Shown piece by piece: positions 5,657-6,496 of a stretch of 6,496 nt of DNA. Origin of the DNA: Clostridiales bacterium (GTDB taxonomy: Bacteria; Bacillota; Clostridia; Oscillospirales; Acutalibacteraceae). Both the position numbers and the translations under genes were made by a program. Location of the stretch: positions 1 to 6,496 of the forward strand of contig DYBQ01000118.1 of the NCBI GenBank assembly GCA_019418545.1. Reading direction: 5' to 3'. How positions within the stretch are numbered: position 1 is the first letter of the stretch; each line of letters opens with the position of its first letter. The notes beneath the pieces are model-generated. The model was not told where the DNA came from. It did not search any database and worked only from the letters and a program-made list of their open reading frames with translations.

Positions 5657-6073
5657 TTAGGCCTTATCCATATTCCAAAATTTGTCGAGTAATTTATTAA
5701 AATCCTCTTCATCGCAATATTTAAAAAGGAAATGAATCGTACCATCTTTTACATATTCAGACCAATCAGAACAAATCATTTCATAGTCTCCATTTTTATA
5801 TACTATTTTCACCGCATTTCCATAGACTGACATTGGGTCCCCGATATAATAATTAGAAAATTTAATTTTTTGAAATTCTTTTAGGAAATTCTCTTTTTCA
5901 GCTTCAGACAGAGTTTTTAGAACGGTAAACTCCAGACTGTTTTTTGCCGAAACGATTTCTATGCTTTCAATTTCATCAATTGGCTCATTGAATGAATATG
6001 AATCCCCTCTGCAGCTGGTAAGGGTGACCAAAACAAGCAAAAGCAAAATAACAGCTACCAATATTCTTTTCAT
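5657..6073 (-). CDS. Small lipoprotein of unknown function
   Basis: This 138-residue protein begins with a textbook lipoprotein signal: MKR, a hydrophobic core ILVAVILLLLVLV (4-16) and the lipobox LTSC, with Cys21 as the lipidation site. The mature domain of about 117 residues is acidic, contains SIEIVSAKNSLEFTVLK (37-53) and the beta-like AVKIVYKNGDYEMICSDW (87-104), and ends with a helix DEEDFNKLLDKFW (121-133). The partial gene upstream has a matching segment (VIKVIYNNNDYELI and RDQYESLI), so the two are tandem paralogues. The ATG at 6073 is chosen because AGAAGGAA lies 6 bases upstream and the signal peptide starts there; a TTG 30 codons earlier would bury it. A surface lipoprotein next to the array could be an immunity protein acting outside the membrane, but this is inference. 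Confidence 0.85.
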   Translation of the reverse strand: MKRILVAVILLLLVLVTLTSCRGDSYSFNEPIDEIESIEIVSAKNSLEFTVLKTLSEAEKENFLKEFQKIKFSNYYIGDPMSVYGNAVKIVYKNGDYEMICSDWSEYVKDGTIHFLFKYCDEEDFNKLLDKFWNMDKA

Positions 6074-6079
6074 AAGTAA

Positions 6080-6087
6080 TTCCTTCT
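6080..6087 (-). promoter_or_regulatory. Ribosome binding site of the lipoprotein gene
   Basis: AGAAGGAA on the minus strand, 6 bases before the ATG at 6073, selects the start that yields the intact lipoprotein signal. Confidence 0.7.
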
Positions 6088-6159
6088 TTTTATCTGAGAC
6101 TATCATCTTAAATTTTACATAACTCAAATTCTCAAAGTTATATTCCGCATTTAAAACCT

Positions 6160-6496
6160 TCAACCATGTTGTTTTCCAAATATTGCTTTATCTGTTGGAG
6201 ATATACTGAAGCCGTCTGTTTTAAACGAATACTTTAGTATTAGCGATTCATATTGGTCTCTGTCGAAATATCGATATCCAACATAATTCTCATACTCTCC
6301 ATTTAGATATTGTGCTTGTCCTTCTACTCCGATTAACTCATAATCATTATTATTATATATTACTTTAATAACAGTTGTATTGTTTTCTATTCCAGCCGGG
6401 TCTGAATAAAGGATATAACAATCAACTTTTGCAAAATCTTCTATAAATGCATCTATATCATCAATAATGTAAATTGTATTTTGCTCAATATTTCCC
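6160..6496 (-). CDS. C-terminal part of a paralogue of the lipoprotein, cut by the right edge
   Basis: An open frame enters from the right edge and gives 111 residues to a TGA at 6162-6160. The visible part starts GNIEQNTIYIIDDIDAFIED, continues with KVDCYILYSDPAG, then VIKVIYNNNDYELIGVEG and a helix-like RDQYESLILKY, and ends with a 25-residue tail (about FKTDGFSIS to FGKQHG). It aligns with the mature domain of the 138-residue lipoprotein downstream: AVKIVYKNGDYEMI matches VIKVIYNNNDYELI, and DEEDFNKLL matches RDQYESLI. Its own N-terminus, and so whether it is a lipoprotein, is outside the window. The gap between the two coding regions is 86 bases. The C-terminal tail is longer than in the paralogue. 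Confidence 0.75.
   Translation of the reverse strand, partial: GNIEQNTIYIIDDIDAFIEDFAKVDCYILYSDPAGIENNTTVIKVIYNNNDYELIGVEGQAQYLNGEYENYVGYRYFDRDQYESLILKYSFKTDGFSISPTDKAIFGKQHG

Noticed and set aside
5657..6163. A longer lipoprotein form starting at TTG 6163
   Set aside because: It overlaps the stop of the upstream gene, places 30 polar residues before the signal peptide, and lacks a ribosome binding site; the ATG at 6073 has AGAAGGAA and an immediate signal peptide.
1..6496. tRNA, rRNA, CRISPR array, insertion sequence, integrase or toxin gene
   Set aside because: I looked for cloverleaf-like tRNA ends, regularly spaced direct repeats and transposase or toxin motifs by eye, and found none.

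Overview
The window looks like the chromosome of a low-to-moderate GC Firmicute of the class Clostridia. The evidence is a Firmicute-type RecD2 helicase, strong AAGGAGG-like ribosome binding sites, and small hypothetical proteins of a kind known from gut and rumen clostridia. Every gene I can support lies on the minus strand, so transcription runs from right (6496) to left (1).

Left part (1-2447): a housekeeping-like segment of higher GC (36 of 60 bases are G/C in 661-720). It holds most of recD2, an SF1B 5'-3' DNA helicase cut by the left edge after 674 codons. Upstream of it is a 121-residue single-pass membrane protein of unknown function. A good sigma-A promoter for recD2 (TTGAAA, 17 bases, TATACT) overlaps the stop codon of the membrane-protein gene.

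Right part (about 2598-6496): an AT-rich block (22 of 60 bases are G/C in 6241-6300) of eight small genes or gene parts, separated by short gaps and mostly with their own ribosome binding sites. In transcription order: a partial lipoprotein-like paralogue at the right edge; a 138-residue lipoprotein related to it; a 200-residue protein that I read as a degenerate ABC-ATPase-like protein lacking catalytic motifs; a 101-residue unknown; a 133-residue and a 146-residue protein that share a His-Asp-Ser motif; and two tandem paralogues (159 and 125 residues) with a WLQDMNWPGA-type motif resembling DUF5071. Between these two paralogues is a broken reading frame. Part of it is repeated in inverted orientation on the other side of the 125-residue gene.

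Interpretation (inference): strings of small, unrelated, partly duplicated, AT-rich genes of this kind are typical of immunity-gene arrays next to polymorphic toxin or contact-dependent inhibition loci. No toxin gene is visible here; if there is one it should lie to the right of 6496. No tRNA, rRNA, CRISPR array, insertion sequence or transposase was recognised. The most unusual items are the pseudo-ABC protein, the inverted repeat around the 125-residue gene, and a possible C-terminal frameshift in the 146-residue gene.
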